Part shown: positions 33,342 through 42,197 of the stretch, piece by piece | Numbering within the stretch: position 1 is the first letter of the stretch | Layout of the letters: each line of letters begins with the position of its first letter | Assembly (NCBI RefSeq): GCF_900099965.1 | Contig: NZ_FNDJ01000008.1 | Coordinates: 62,001-126,000, forward strand | Direction of reading: 5' to 3' | DNA from: Nonomuraea jiangxiensis | GTDB lineage: Bacteria; Actinomycetota; Actinomycetes; Streptosporangiales; Streptosporangiaceae | DNA: 64,000 nt | The notes under the pieces: model-generated | The model's database searches: none | Seen by the model: only the letters and a program-made list of their open reading frames with translations | What the model was told of the DNA's origin: nothing | Translations under genes and position numbers: made by a program

Positions 33342-34280
33342 ATGGCCTCCACCCACGCCGTGCCGCCCCGGTGGCGGCGCGGCGAGGGCGCCCGCGCCCT
33401 CCTCTGGCTCGCCCCGTGGATCGTCGGGGTCCTGGTCTTCTTCGGCTATCCGCTGCTGGCGACGGTCTACTTCTCCTTCTACCGCTACGACCTGTTCACC
33501 CTGGAGTTCGTCGGGCTGGACAACTGGCGGTACGCCTTCGCCGACGAGCGGGTGTACCAGTCGGCCAGGAACACCCTGTGGCTGGTGGTGTTCATGGTCC
33601 CGGCGCAGCTCCTCTTCGCGCTCGGCGTGGCCCAGCTGCTCACCAAGATCAAGTCTGGCGCGGGCGTGCTGCGGACGATCTTCTACCTGCCCTCGCTGGT
33701 GCCGGCCGTGGCGGGCACGGTCGCCTTCGTCTACCTGCTCAACCCGGCGACGGGACCGGTTAACCAGCTCCTCGCCCTCGTCGGGATCACCGGCCCCGAC
33801 TGGTTCGGCAGCGCGGCCTGGGCCAAGCCCAGCCTCACCCTGCTCGCCGTCTGGGGCGTGGGCAACACCATGATGATCTTCCTGGCGGCGCTGCTGGACG
33901 TGCCCCGGCACCTGTACGAGGCGGCCGCGATCGACGGGGCGGGCGCCTGGCGGCAGTTCCGCAACGTCACGCTGCCGACGATCTCGCCGGTGCTGATGTT
34001 CTCCGCGATCACCGGGGTGATCTACGCCGTGCAGTACTTCGCCCAGGCCATGATCGCCTCCCGGGTGGCCTCCGGCGCGACCGACTCGGCAGGGAGCACC
34101 TTCACCCCCGGCTACCCGGACGGCTCGCTGCTCACCCTGCCCCAGCACCTGTTCCACACCGGGTTCCGCGACTGGTCGATGGGGCTGGCCTGCGTGCACG
34201 CGCTGCTGCTGTTCGCCGTGTCGATGGTCTTCACGCTGATCCTGCTGCGGCAGTTCAGCCGGGCGGAGGGGGAATCGTGA
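33342..34280 (+). CDS. Sugar ABC transporter permease (MalF-like)
   Basis: This 312-residue permease of the MalF/MsmF type has six membrane helices. The first is LLWLAPWIVGVLVFFGYPLLATVYFSFYRY. The EAA loop EAAAIDGAGAWRQFRNVTLPTISP docks the ATPase subunit. Two ATG codons overlap or adjoin the upstream stop; I use the second (33342) because GGAGG then lies 6 nt before it. It pairs with the next gene. No ATPase is encoded in this operon, so a shared MsiK-like ATPase from elsewhere is expected to drive transport. Confidence 0.92.
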   Translation: MASTHAVPPRWRRGEGARALLWLAPWIVGVLVFFGYPLLATVYFSFYRYDLFTLEFVGLDNWRYAFADERVYQSARNTLWLVVFMVPAQLLFALGVAQLLTKIKSGAGVLRTIFYLPSLVPAVAGTVAFVYLLNPATGPVNQLLALVGITGPDWFGSAAWAKPSLTLLAVWGVGNTMMIFLAALLDVPRHLYEAAAIDGAGAWRQFRNVTLPTISPVLMFSAITGVIYAVQYFAQAMIASRVASGATDSAGSTFTPGYPDGSLLTLPQHLFHTGFRDWSMGLACVHALLLFAVSMVFTLILLRQFSRAEGES

Positions 34281-35158
34281 CCGCCACCGTGACCGCGGGC
34301 TCCCGTCCCGCCCGTACCGTGCCGGCCGTACGGCGGCGCCGGCGCGGCCTGATGTGGATCGCCCAGCACGCGATCGCCATCGCGCTGGCGATCATGTTCC
34401 TCGGCCCGATCGCCTTCGTGGCGCTGACCGCCCTGATGACCGACGAGCAGGCGCTGACCAGCCAACTATGGCCGCAGACCTGGAACTGGGCCAACTTCGA
34501 GGTCGTCTTCGCCCGGTCGGACCTGCTCGCCTGGACGTTCAACACGTTCGTGTACGCCTCGCTTTCAACGCTGTTCATGCTCGTGTCGTCGGTCCCGGCG
34601 GCCTACGCCCTGTCGCGCTTCCGGTTCCGTGGCAGGAAGCTCGCGTTCCTGGTGGTGATCAGCACCATGATGCTGCCGCCGCAGGTCGTCGCGGTGCCGA
34701 TCTACCTGATCTGGGCCCGGCTCGACCTCACCGACTCGTTGTGGCCGCTGATCATCCCGATGCTCTTCGGCGACGCGTTCTCGATCTTCCTGCTGCGCCA
34801 GTTCCTGATCACCATCCCGCGCGACTACACCGACGCGGCGCGCGTGGACGGCTGCTCCGACACGCGCATCCTGTTCACCGTGATCCTCCCGATGGCCCGG
34901 CCGGCGATCGCGGCGGTCGCGCTGTTCTCCTTCTTCTACTGCTGGAACGACTACTACGGCCCGCTGCTCTACGCAGGGGTCGACCAGGAGGGCTGGACGC
35001 TGTCGCTCGGGCTGGCCACCTTCAAGGCCCTGCACAGCGTGCAGTGGAACCTCACCATGGCGGCCACCCTGCTGGTGACCGCGCCGGTGATCATCGTTTT
35101 CTTCTTCGCCCAGCGGGTCTTCATCGAGGGCGTGACTCTGACGGGAGTGAAGGGTTGA
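34277..35158 (+). CDS. Sugar ABC transporter permease (MalG-like)
   Basis: This 293-residue permease of the MalG type has six helices beginning IAQHAIAIALAIMFLGPIAFVAL. Its ATPase-docking EAA loop reads TDAARVDGCSDTRILFTVILPMARP, with DAARVDG in place of the common EAAxIDG. The GTG start lies in a GTGA overlap with the preceding permease stop, so the two subunits are made together. The binding-protein, permease, permease order is standard for oligosaccharide importers of the CUT1 group. Confidence 0.92.
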   Translation: MTATVTAGSRPARTVPAVRRRRRGLMWIAQHAIAIALAIMFLGPIAFVALTALMTDEQALTSQLWPQTWNWANFEVVFARSDLLAWTFNTFVYASLSTLFMLVSSVPAAYALSRFRFRGRKLAFLVVISTMMLPPQVVAVPIYLIWARLDLTDSLWPLIIPMLFGDAFSIFLLRQFLITIPRDYTDAARVDGCSDTRILFTVILPMARPAIAAVALFSFFYCWNDYYGPLLYAGVDQEGWTLSLGLATFKALHSVQWNLTMAATLLVTAPVIIVFFFAQRVFIEGVTLTGVKG

Positions 35159-36417
35159 AACTCGCCGTGATCGGGGGCGGCTCGACGTACACGCCTGAGC
35201 TGGTCGACGGGTTCGCGCGGCTGCGGGACGAGCTGCCGCTGACCGAGATCGCGCTGGTGGACCCCGCCGCCGAGCGGACGGCCCTGGTCGCGGGCATGGC
35301 GCGCAGGATGCTCGCCAGGGCCGGGCATCCCGCGACCGTGACCGCGACCGCCGACCTGCGTGAGGGCGTGGCGGGCGCGGACGCTGTCCTGCTCCAGTTG
35401 CGTGTGGGCGGGCAGGCCGCCCGCGAGGTGGACGAGACGCTGCCGCTGCGGTGCGGCTGCGTGGGCCAGGAGACCACGGGCGCCGGCGGGCTGGCCAAGG
35501 CGCTGCGGACCGTGCCGGTGGTCCTGGAGATCGCCGACACGGTACGGCGGCACGCCCCCGACGCCTGGATCGTCGACTTCACCAACCCGGTGGGCATCGT
35601 GACCAGGGCGCTGCTCGACGCCGGGCACCGGGCGATCGGCCTGTGCAACGTGGCGATCGGCTTCCAGCGCCGGTTCGCCGCGTACCTCGGCGTCGAGCCG
35701 GAGAGGGTGTCCCTCGGCCACGTCGGGCTCAACCACCTGACCTGGGAGCGTTCGGTCCACCTGGACGGCGTGGACGTGCTGCCCCGGCTGATCGCCGAGC
35801 ACGGCAAGGAGATGGCCACCGGCCTCGGGCTGCCGCCCGAGCTGGTCGAGCGGCTGGGCGCGGTGCCGTCCTACTACCTGCGCTACTTCTACGCCCATGA
35901 CCTGGTCGTGGCCGAGCAGCGGGTCTCGCCGTCCCGCGCGGCCGAGGTCGCGGCGATGGAGACCGAGCTGCTCGGGCTCTACGCCGACCCGGCGGTGGAC
36001 ACCAAGCCCGACCTGCTGGCCAGGCGCGGCGGCGCCTTCTACTCCGAGGCGGCGGTCGCGCTGATCGCCTCGCTGGCCGGCGACCGCGGCGACGTCCAGA
36101 TCGTCAACACCCGCAACGACGGCACCCTGCCGTTCCTGTCCGACGACGCGGTCATCGAGGTCCCCGCGCGGGTCACCGCGGCCGGGGCGGCGCCACTGCC
36201 GGTCGAGCCCGTCGAGCCGCTCTACGCCGGGCTGATCGCGCACGTGTCGGCCTACGAGGAGCTGGCGCTCCGGGCGGCCGTGCACGGCGGGGCGGACCGG
36301 GTCCGCGACGCCCTGCTCGCGCACCCCCTGGTCGGCCAGGAGCACCTCGCCGCGGAGCTCACCGGCCTGCTCGTCGAGGCCAACCGCCCGCACCTGCCCT
36401 GGGCGGCCGCGGAGTGA
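35155..36417 (+). CDS. GH4 NAD+-dependent glycosidase (6-phospho-beta-glucosidase-like)
   Basis: This 420-residue cytosolic enzyme of glycoside hydrolase family 4 splits glycosidic bonds by a redox mechanism needing NAD+ and Mn2+. The nucleotide-binding start is LAVIGGGSTYTPELV, and GCVGQETTGAGGLAKALRTVPV is a family block. The metal ligands are expected in LCNVAIGF (Cys) and HVGLNHLTW (His). Classical members act on 6-phospho-beta-glucosides, but no phosphotransferase system is present here, so the sugar may be unphosphorylated or phosphorylated by the next gene. The TTG start overlaps the permease stop (TTGA) and follows GGGAGTGAAGGG. Placement between importer and kinase supports processing of imported oligosaccharides. 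Confidence 0.88.
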   Translation: MKLAVIGGGSTYTPELVDGFARLRDELPLTEIALVDPAAERTALVAGMARRMLARAGHPATVTATADLREGVAGADAVLLQLRVGGQAAREVDETLPLRCGCVGQETTGAGGLAKALRTVPVVLEIADTVRRHAPDAWIVDFTNPVGIVTRALLDAGHRAIGLCNVAIGFQRRFAAYLGVEPERVSLGHVGLNHLTWERSVHLDGVDVLPRLIAEHGKEMATGLGLPPELVERLGAVPSYYLRYFYAHDLVVAEQRVSPSRAAEVAAMETELLGLYADPAVDTKPDLLARRGGAFYSEAAVALIASLAGDRGDVQIVNTRNDGTLPFLSDDAVIEVPARVTAAGAAPLPVEPVEPLYAGLIAHVSAYEELALRAAVHGGADRVRDALLAHPLVGQEHLAAELTGLLVEANRPHLPWAAAE

Positions 36418-37382
36418 GAACCGTACTCGCGGTGGACGGGGGCAACAGCAAGACCGACCTCGCCCTGGTGGCAGAGGACGGCACGGTGCTCGCCACCGGC
36501 AGCACCGGGCCGTTCGTGCCGCACAGCGTCGGGGTCGCTGCGGCGGCCGAGGTGGTGGAACGGGCCGCGCGGGAGCTGCTCGGCGGCGCGGCCCCGCCGT
36601 ACGCCGACGTGATGTGCGCCTACCTGGCGGGGGCCGACTTCCCCGCCGAGGTGGCGGCGCTGCGCGCGGAGTTCACCGCGCGCGGCTGTGCCAAGGAGGT
36701 GACCGTGGCCAACGACACCCTCGCCGTGCTGCGCGCGGGCGCCTCCCGGCCGTGGGGCGTCGCCGTGGTGTGCGGGGCGGGGATGAACGCCGCCGGCGTC
36801 TCGCCCACTGGTGAGACCGCCCGCTTCCCCGCGCTCGGCAGGGTGAGCGGCGACTGGGGCGGCGGCGAGGAACTGGCCGAGGAGGTGCTCTGGCACGCCG
36901 TGCGGGTCGAGGACGGCCGCGGCCCGGCGACCGCGCTGGCCGACCTGGTGATGTCGCACTTCGGCGTGGCCAGTGTGAGGGACCTGGTGCTCGCCCTGCA
37001 CTTCGGCGAGATGGACCGGGGCCGGCTGCACGAGCTGGTGCCGGGCCTGTTCGCGGTCGCCGCGGACGGCGACGCCGCCGCCATCGCGCTGGTCGAACGG
37101 CAGGCCACGGAGGTCGCCGTGATGGCCGAGGTCTGCCTGCGCCGCCTGGACCTGCTGGACACCTCCGTCGAGGTCGTTCTCGGCGGAGGGGTGCTCACCG
37201 CCGGGCACCGCATGTTGCTCGACCGGATCGAAGCCGGCCTCGCCGCGGCCGCGCCGCGCGCCGACCTGGTCGTCGCCGCCCTGCTTCCCGTGGCGGGCGC
37301 CGCTCTGGCCGGCCTGGACCTGCTCGGCGCGGCGGAGAGCGCCGGCCACCGAGTCCGTGACCATTTCAGGAGGAGCAGATGA
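36414..37382 (+). CDS. BadF/BadG-type ATPase, probable N-acetylglucosamine-kinase-like sugar kinase
   Basis: This 322-residue kinase is of the ASKHA fold (BadF/BadG/BcrA/BcrD ATPase family), close in layout to GlcNAc kinases. The phosphate-binding start is VLAVDGGNSKTDLALV. PWGVAVVCGAGMNAAGVSP and GRVSGDWGGGEELAEEVL are further nucleotide and sugar-side loops, and VEVVLGGGVLTAG is the adenosine motif. It would phosphorylate the monosaccharide freed by the GH4 enzyme. The choice between glucose, glucosamine and N-acetylglucosamine cannot be made from sequence. The GTG overlaps the GH4 stop (GTGA), and the gene overlaps the next (ATGA), so three products are translated in tight coupling. Confidence 0.82.
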   Translation: MRTVLAVDGGNSKTDLALVAEDGTVLATGSTGPFVPHSVGVAAAAEVVERAARELLGGAAPPYADVMCAYLAGADFPAEVAALRAEFTARGCAKEVTVANDTLAVLRAGASRPWGVAVVCGAGMNAAGVSPTGETARFPALGRVSGDWGGGEELAEEVLWHAVRVEDGRGPATALADLVMSHFGVASVRDLVLALHFGEMDRGRLHELVPGLFAVAADGDAAAIALVERQATEVAVMAEVCLRRLDLLDTSVEVVLGGGVLTAGHRMLLDRIEAGLAAAAPRADLVVAALLPVAGAALAGLDLLGAAESAGHRVRDHFRRSR

Positions 37383-39211
37383 AGAGGCTGATTCCCGCCG
37401 CCCTCGCGCTGGCGACGCTCACCACCGGGTTCGCGACCGGCGCCCCCGCGCACGCCGGCTCGGCCCCCTCCGCCTTCATCCGGGTGGACCAGGTGGGCTT
37501 CGCGCCGGCCGAGACCAAGCACGCCTACCTGATGACGTCCGGCGCCGCCGGTCGCTTCAGCGTGGTCGACCGCCGTGGCCGGGAGGTCCTCACCGGTACG
37601 GCCGGCCGCGACCTCGGCGCCTGGAACACCCGCTACCCGCACGTCTACGACCTGGACCTGACCCGGCTGCGCACGCCGGGCAGCTACCGGATCAAGGCGG
37701 GCGCGGTGACCTCGCCGGAGTTCGAGGTGGCCCCCGCCGGGCTGCTCGACGCCCCCGCCCGCAAGGTGGTGGACTTCTTCGGCCTCCAGCGCGACGGCGT
37801 GGGAGCCAGGGGCGGGCCGAGCCACCTGAACGACCGGGCCGCCTCGGTCTACGCCTGGCCGGAGTTCACCGGCCCGGACACCGACCAGATCAAGGGCGGG
37901 CTGACCAGGATCGGCGGCCCGGTGGACGTCGAGGGCGGCTGGTTCGACGCGGGCGACTACCTCAAGTTCACCCACATCCTGTCGTACGTGGACACCCTGC
38001 TGTGGGCCGCCGAACGGGACGGCGCGCCCGTCCCGCGCCTGCGCGCCGAGGCCGCCCACGGACTCGGGTATCTCGACAAGATGTGGGACGAGAAGACCAA
38101 AACGCTCTACATCCAGGTCGGCATCGGCGCGGGCAACGAAGCGGGCACCTTCGACGGCGACCACGACATCTGGCGGCTGCCGCAGGCCGACGACGGCGAC
38201 ACGGGCGACGGGCGCCAGTTCATCCGGCACCGGCCGGTGTTCCGCGCCGCCGCCCCCGGCGAGCCGATCAGCCCGAACCTCGCCGGCCGCACCGCCGCCG
38301 CGTTCGCGCTCGCCGCCCAACTGGAGCCGTCCCGCGAGCGGGCCAAGGAACTGCTGGACAAGGCCGCCTCCGTCTACGCCATGGCGAAGACCACCGGCGT
38401 CGGGCAGCTCGTGACCTCGCTCCCGCACGCCTTCTACCCCGAGAGCGTCTGGCGCGACGACATGGAGCTGGGCGGCGCGCAGCTCGCCCTGGCCGCGCAG
38501 CGCCTCGGCGACCCGCGCGCCGGCCGATGGCTGGCCCAGGCCGCGCACTGGGCCGCCGAATACCTCCGCGAGGAGACCGGCGACACGCTCAACCTGTACG
38601 ACGTGAGCGCCCTCGCCCACGCCGACCTCGTCAGGGCGATACGCCGGGCCAGGGCGAGCGGCCTGGCCGTGTCCGAGGCCGACCTGGTCGCCGGGCTGCG
38701 CGTGCAGCTGGAGATCGGCGCCCGGCGCGCCGCCGCCGACCCCTTCCGCGCCGGGGCAAGATACGACGAGTTCGACTCGGTGCCGCACGCCTTCGGCCTG
38801 GCCGCCACCTCGCGGCTGTACCGGTCGGTGACCGGCGACCGCTCCTACGACGCCTTCGGCACCGGCCAGCGGAGCTGGGCGCTGGGCGCGAACCCGTGGG
38901 GCGTGTCGTTCGTCGCCGAGGTCGGCGAGAACTCGATCGCCTGCCCGCACCACCAGGTCGCCAACATCACCGGCAGGCCCGCCACGGGCGCGGTGGTGAA
39001 CGGCCCCAACAGCGCCGAGCTGTTCGAGGACGGCCTCGGCGGGCGCTTCGACGAGATGCCGGCGTGCCCGCCCGACGAGGTGGACCGATACGAGGAGTTC
39101 ACCGGGCGGGGCAGCCGGTTCGTGGACGACGTCCGCTCCTGGCAGGCGTCCGAGCCGGCCGACGATTTCGCGGCCGTCGCACTGTACGCTCTGACGTTGA
39201 TGTCGCGGTGA
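37379..39211 (+). CDS. Secreted GH9 glucanase
   Basis: This 610-residue exported glycosidase of family 9 is an inverting beta-1,4-glucanase or related exo-enzyme. The signal peptide is about residues 1-26. The CelD_N Ig-like domain is about 30-120 (FIRVDQVGFAPAETKHAYL), and the (alpha/alpha)6 barrel runs from about 125 to 610. The catalytic base pair is in GGWFDAGDYLKF (D190 and D193), the conserved His lies in CPHHQ (about 524), and the acid is likely E592 in WQASEPADDF. The acid context differs from the classical SNE pattern, so it may be an exo-glucosaminidase or oligosaccharide-acting branch. AGGAGGAG precedes the ATG, which overlaps the kinase stop. It is unusual for a secreted enzyme to sit inside the importer operon. 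Confidence 0.87.
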   Translation: MKRLIPAALALATLTTGFATGAPAHAGSAPSAFIRVDQVGFAPAETKHAYLMTSGAAGRFSVVDRRGREVLTGTAGRDLGAWNTRYPHVYDLDLTRLRTPGSYRIKAGAVTSPEFEVAPAGLLDAPARKVVDFFGLQRDGVGARGGPSHLNDRAASVYAWPEFTGPDTDQIKGGLTRIGGPVDVEGGWFDAGDYLKFTHILSYVDTLLWAAERDGAPVPRLRAEAAHGLGYLDKMWDEKTKTLYIQVGIGAGNEAGTFDGDHDIWRLPQADDGDTGDGRQFIRHRPVFRAAAPGEPISPNLAGRTAAAFALAAQLEPSRERAKELLDKAASVYAMAKTTGVGQLVTSLPHAFYPESVWRDDMELGGAQLALAAQRLGDPRAGRWLAQAAHWAAEYLREETGDTLNLYDVSALAHADLVRAIRRARASGLAVSEADLVAGLRVQLEIGARRAAADPFRAGARYDEFDSVPHAFGLAATSRLYRSVTGDRSYDAFGTGQRSWALGANPWGVSFVAEVGENSIACPHHQVANITGRPATGAVVNGPNSAELFEDGLGGRFDEMPACPPDEVDRYEEFTGRGSRFVDDVRSWQASEPADDFAAVALYALTLMSR

Positions 39212-39230
39212 GCGCTGTCGTGGAGGTGAC

Positions 39231-40448
39231 ATGAAGACCCCCCTTCACGGGACGCCGAGCCTGATGCGGGCGATCAACGATCGCACCGCCCTCCGGGTCC
39301 TGCTGGAGCGGGGCCCGCTGACGCGTCCCGAGATCGGCGAGCTGACCGGCCTGTCCAAGCCGACGGCGTTCCAGCTGCTGGCCCGCCTCCAGGAGGCGGG
39401 CCTGGTGGTCGGCGACGGGGTCAGGGCGGGACAGCCGGGCCGCACGGCGGAGACCTACCGGATCAACCCGGCCGCCGCGTACGTCGCCGCCCTCGACGTC
39501 ACGCAGGACCGGATCGGCGTGCAGGTGGCCGACATCACCGGCGAGATCCGCGGCGAGCACACGCTCCCCTCCCCCGGCGGCCCGCCCGGCCCGCTGATCG
39601 ACCGGCTCCGGGCGGCCATCGCCGGGGCCGGGGCGCCGGGACCGCTGCGCCGGGTGGTGATCGGCGTGCAGGGCGCCATCGATCCCACCACCGGCGCCCT
39701 GTGCTACGCCACCGACGAGGACCTGCCCGGCTGGCGGATCCCCGACCTGCTGCCCACGCTGAGCGCGGGGCTCGGCACGGCCGTCGCCGTGGAGAACGAC
39801 GTCAACCTGGTCGCCCTGGCCGAGCAGGCGCGCGGCGCGGCGGCCGACTGCCCCGACTTCGTGCTGCTCTGGGCCGACGAAGGGCTGGGGTCGGCCCTGG
39901 TGATCGGCGGGCGGCTGCACCGGGGCTTCTTCGGCGGCGCGGGCGAGGTCGGCTACATGCCCGCCCCGGGCGCGGCCACGGCCCGCGACGTGGGCCGGTT
40001 CGGCCGCCACGGCTACCAGGCCCTGGTCGGCGGCCCCGCGGTGCGCGACCTGCTGCGCACCTACGGGGTGGACGCGCCCGACTTCCGGCAGGCGGTGACG
40101 GCCGCGGCCGCCCTCGCCGGGCAGGGCGCCGGGCGGGCGGCCGAGGAGGCGGGCGTGGGGCTCCGCCTGGTGGCCGCCCGGGTCGCCGTGGGCCTGGCGG
40201 CCATCGCGTCGGTCGTCGATCCCGGCCTCATCGTGCTGGCCGGCGGGCTGATGTCCGCGGGCGGCGAATACCTCCGCGACCTGATCGAGCGCGAGCTGCA
40301 CGCCCTCACCCACTCCCACCCCCAGGTACGCCTGTCGGCCCTCGCGGGCAACCCGGTGCTGGCCGGCGCGATGGACCTCGCGCTGGCCACCGTCCGCGAC
40401 GAGGTCTTCGGCAGCGTCGTCCGCGACGGCCTCACCGCGCCCCGCTGA
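39231..40448 (+). CDS. ROK-family transcriptional repressor
   Basis: This 405-residue regulator has an N-terminal winged helix (about residues 12-75, with ALRVLLERGPLTRPEIGELTGLSKPTAFQLLARLQEAGLVV) and a C-terminal ROK sugar-kinase-like sensor. The sensor shows AAYVAALDVTQDRIGVQVADITG, IGVQGAID and VENDVNLVALAEQ. The usual ROK zinc motif CxCGxxGCxE is missing: after GGAGEVGYMPAP the sequence reads ATARDVGRFGRHGYQALVG with no Cys. It therefore should not bind zinc or phosphorylate sugar. GTGGAGGTGAC precedes the ATG, 19 bp after the GH9 stop. As the last gene of the operon it is the likely repressor binding the GTTAGGAA palindromes upstream. Confidence 0.88.
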   Translation: MKTPLHGTPSLMRAINDRTALRVLLERGPLTRPEIGELTGLSKPTAFQLLARLQEAGLVVGDGVRAGQPGRTAETYRINPAAAYVAALDVTQDRIGVQVADITGEIRGEHTLPSPGGPPGPLIDRLRAAIAGAGAPGPLRRVVIGVQGAIDPTTGALCYATDEDLPGWRIPDLLPTLSAGLGTAVAVENDVNLVALAEQARGAAADCPDFVLLWADEGLGSALVIGGRLHRGFFGGAGEVGYMPAPGAATARDVGRFGRHGYQALVGGPAVRDLLRTYGVDAPDFRQAVTAAAALAGQGAGRAAEEAGVGLRLVAARVAVGLAAIASVVDPGLIVLAGGLMSAGGEYLRDLIERELHALTHSHPQVRLSALAGNPVLAGAMDLALATVRDEVFGSVVRDGLTAPR

Positions 40449-40479
40449 CCCGAACGCGACGGACCACGCCAGGCAGGCG

Positions 40480-41505
40480 TCACACCGACTCGGCGGCGTC
40501 CAGGGCGAGCACGGCGAACGTGGCGAGCCAGTGATCGCTGACGAAGTCACCGGCGATCACCTGGGGCAGAGCGGCCCTCAGCTGCTCCTCGGCGGCGGCG
40601 GTGAGCCGCGGACGCCGCCCGTCGCCGGCCGGGAGCGCGGCGGCGATGGACCACAGCGCCGCCGCGCGGCTGAGCGCGAGCCCGATCAGGTGCCCGATCT
40701 GCGGATCGCGGCCATCGGACACGATCGGCGGCTCCAGCAGAGCCCGCGGCTCACCGTGCTCCAGCCCCGGCAGGAACGCCGACAACCACACCGCGAACTC
40801 CTCGGGCGTCAGAACCCGCCGCATCAGATCGGCCTCGGTGAGGGCCGGCGACACGAAGTCCTGGCCAGACGGTTCCCAGGCCGCCGGATAGTCGCGATCG
40901 GCGCCGAACCAGCGCCGGGCGGCCTCGGTGACGACATCCGCGAGTGCCGCCGGCCCGGCCGAGTCCAGTACCAGTCCCAGCGCGAACGCGCTGTTGGCGT
41001 GAACGCCATGGCGGACCGGATAGGTGGCCTTGGCCAGCCACCCCTCGACGAGTTCGGCGACAGTCGTCACCGCCGGCCGCAGCGCGGCCGCCCACCGGGC
41101 ACCGTCGTCGCCGGCCTTTTCGCATTCGGCCGCCAGCGCGAGCAGCCAGCCCCAGCCGTAGGGCCGCTCGAACGTCGGGTTGGCCCGCAGGTAGGCGGCC
41201 TCGGCCATCAGGTGCTCGGGCGTCAGGTGCCGGTCCAGCAACTCGCGAACGGCGGCCTCGTCGATCTCGGCCCGGTGGCGCCGCAGCAGCCGGACCAGCA
41301 GCCAGTGCATGTGCACCGCGGAGTGCCAGTCATAGGAGCCGTAGAAGGCCGGATGGTGGACGCGGGGCGGCACGAGGTCGCCCGGACCCGTGAGGAGGTG
41401 CTGGGGAGCGTTCGGGAACTCCCGGGTCACGTTCTCCAGGGCGAGGCCGGCCAGGCGGGGGGCGAGCTCGGCAACGGTCGGCAGTGGATCAGTGGAGGGC
41501 GCCAC
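40480..41505 (-). CDS. DUF2891 family protein
   Basis: This 341-residue cytosolic protein belongs to the DUF2891 family, an all-helical fold of unknown activity. Family blocks are HPAFYGSYDWHSAVHMHWLLVRLLRRH, FERPYGWGWLLALAAE, PVRHGVHANSAFALGL and EPSGQDFVSPALTEADLMRRVL. The paired WHS-H-HW histidines and the HxNSAF block look like an active site or sugar pocket, as in other helical-toroid enzymes. It overlaps the pyroglutamyl-peptidase gene by 17 bp and is last in that operon, which ties it to the pyroglutamate module. It converges on the ROK gene with 31 bp between the stops. Confidence 0.85.
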   Translation of the reverse strand: MAPSTDPLPTVAELAPRLAGLALENVTREFPNAPQHLLTGPGDLVPPRVHHPAFYGSYDWHSAVHMHWLLVRLLRRHRAEIDEAAVRELLDRHLTPEHLMAEAAYLRANPTFERPYGWGWLLALAAECEKAGDDGARWAAALRPAVTTVAELVEGWLAKATYPVRHGVHANSAFALGLVLDSAGPAALADVVTEAARRWFGADRDYPAAWEPSGQDFVSPALTEADLMRRVLTPEEFAVWLSAFLPGLEHGEPRALLEPPIVSDGRDPQIGHLIGLALSRAAALWSIAAALPAGDGRRPRLTAAAEEQLRAALPQVIAGDFVSDHWLATFAVLALDAAESV

Positions 41506-42133
41506 CGGTCTCCTTCAGATCTGCGGTCGTGGTGACCGCCGTGGACACGATCGCCGTCAGGGCGTCGGCGATCGCCTGGACGGACATCGACGGCTGGTCG
41601 CCGCCCGGGACCTGTTCGGGAAGGTAGGGCACGTGCACGAAGCCGCCGCGCACGCCGGGCCGGCCGGATGCGAGGAGATGCATCAGCCCGTAGAAGACGT
41701 GGTTGCACAGGAACGTGCCCGCCGTGTGCGAGACCGACGCCGGCAGGCCGGCCTCGCGGACGGCGGCCACGCACGCCTTCACCGGGAGGGTGGAGAAGTA
41801 CGCGGCCGGGCCGCCCACGACGACGGGCTCGTCGACGGGCTGGGCGCCCTGGTTGTCGGGGATGCGAGCGTCGTCCAGGTTGATGGCGACGCGCTCCACC
41901 GTGATGCCCGGCCTCCCGCCCGCCTGCCCGACACAGACGACGACGTCGGCGCCGGACTCCTCGACGGCCGTGCGCAGCCGCTCGATGGCGTCGTGGAAGA
42001 CCACCGGCAGCATCACCGTCGTCAGCGACACCCCTTCCGGCGACGTGGTCGCGGCCAGTCGCACCGCCTGCCACGACGGATTGACGCCGGAGCCGTCGAA
42101 CGGCTCGAATCCGGTGAGCAGCACGTGGGTCAT
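41489..42133 (-). CDS. pcp: Pyroglutamyl-peptidase I
   Basis: This 214-residue cytosolic cysteine peptidase (family C15) removes N-terminal pyroglutamate from peptides. The triad is visible at the usual places: E80 in GQAGGRPGITVERVAIN, C143 in SHTAGTFLCNHVFYGL and H167 in GFVHVPYLPEQ. The N-terminus VLLTGFEPFDGSGVNPSWQAV is the family signature. AGAGGAGACCC precedes ATG 42133. It lies in one operon with the DUF969/DUF979 genes and the DUF2891 gene, divergent from pxpABC. The freed 5-oxoproline would be passed to 5-oxoprolinase. Confidence 0.93.
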   Translation of the reverse strand: MTHVLLTGFEPFDGSGVNPSWQAVRLAATTSPEGVSLTTVMLPVVFHDAIERLRTAVEESGADVVVCVGQAGGRPGITVERVAINLDDARIPDNQGAQPVDEPVVVGGPAAYFSTLPVKACVAAVREAGLPASVSHTAGTFLCNHVFYGLMHLLASGRPGVRGGFVHVPYLPEQVPGGDQPSMSVQAIADALTAIVSTAVTTTADLKETGGALH

Positions 42134-42197
42134 GGGTCTCCTCTCAAGTTCTTCCGCGATGTTCCAGTGCCGGCGAGGTCCAGGCCAGGGGTGGTGC

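Noticed and set aside
36620..39232. An 870-codon antisense frame over the kinase and GH9 genes
   Set aside because: Both plus-strand genes are well supported, with overlapping stop/start codons; the antisense frame has no recognisable motif.
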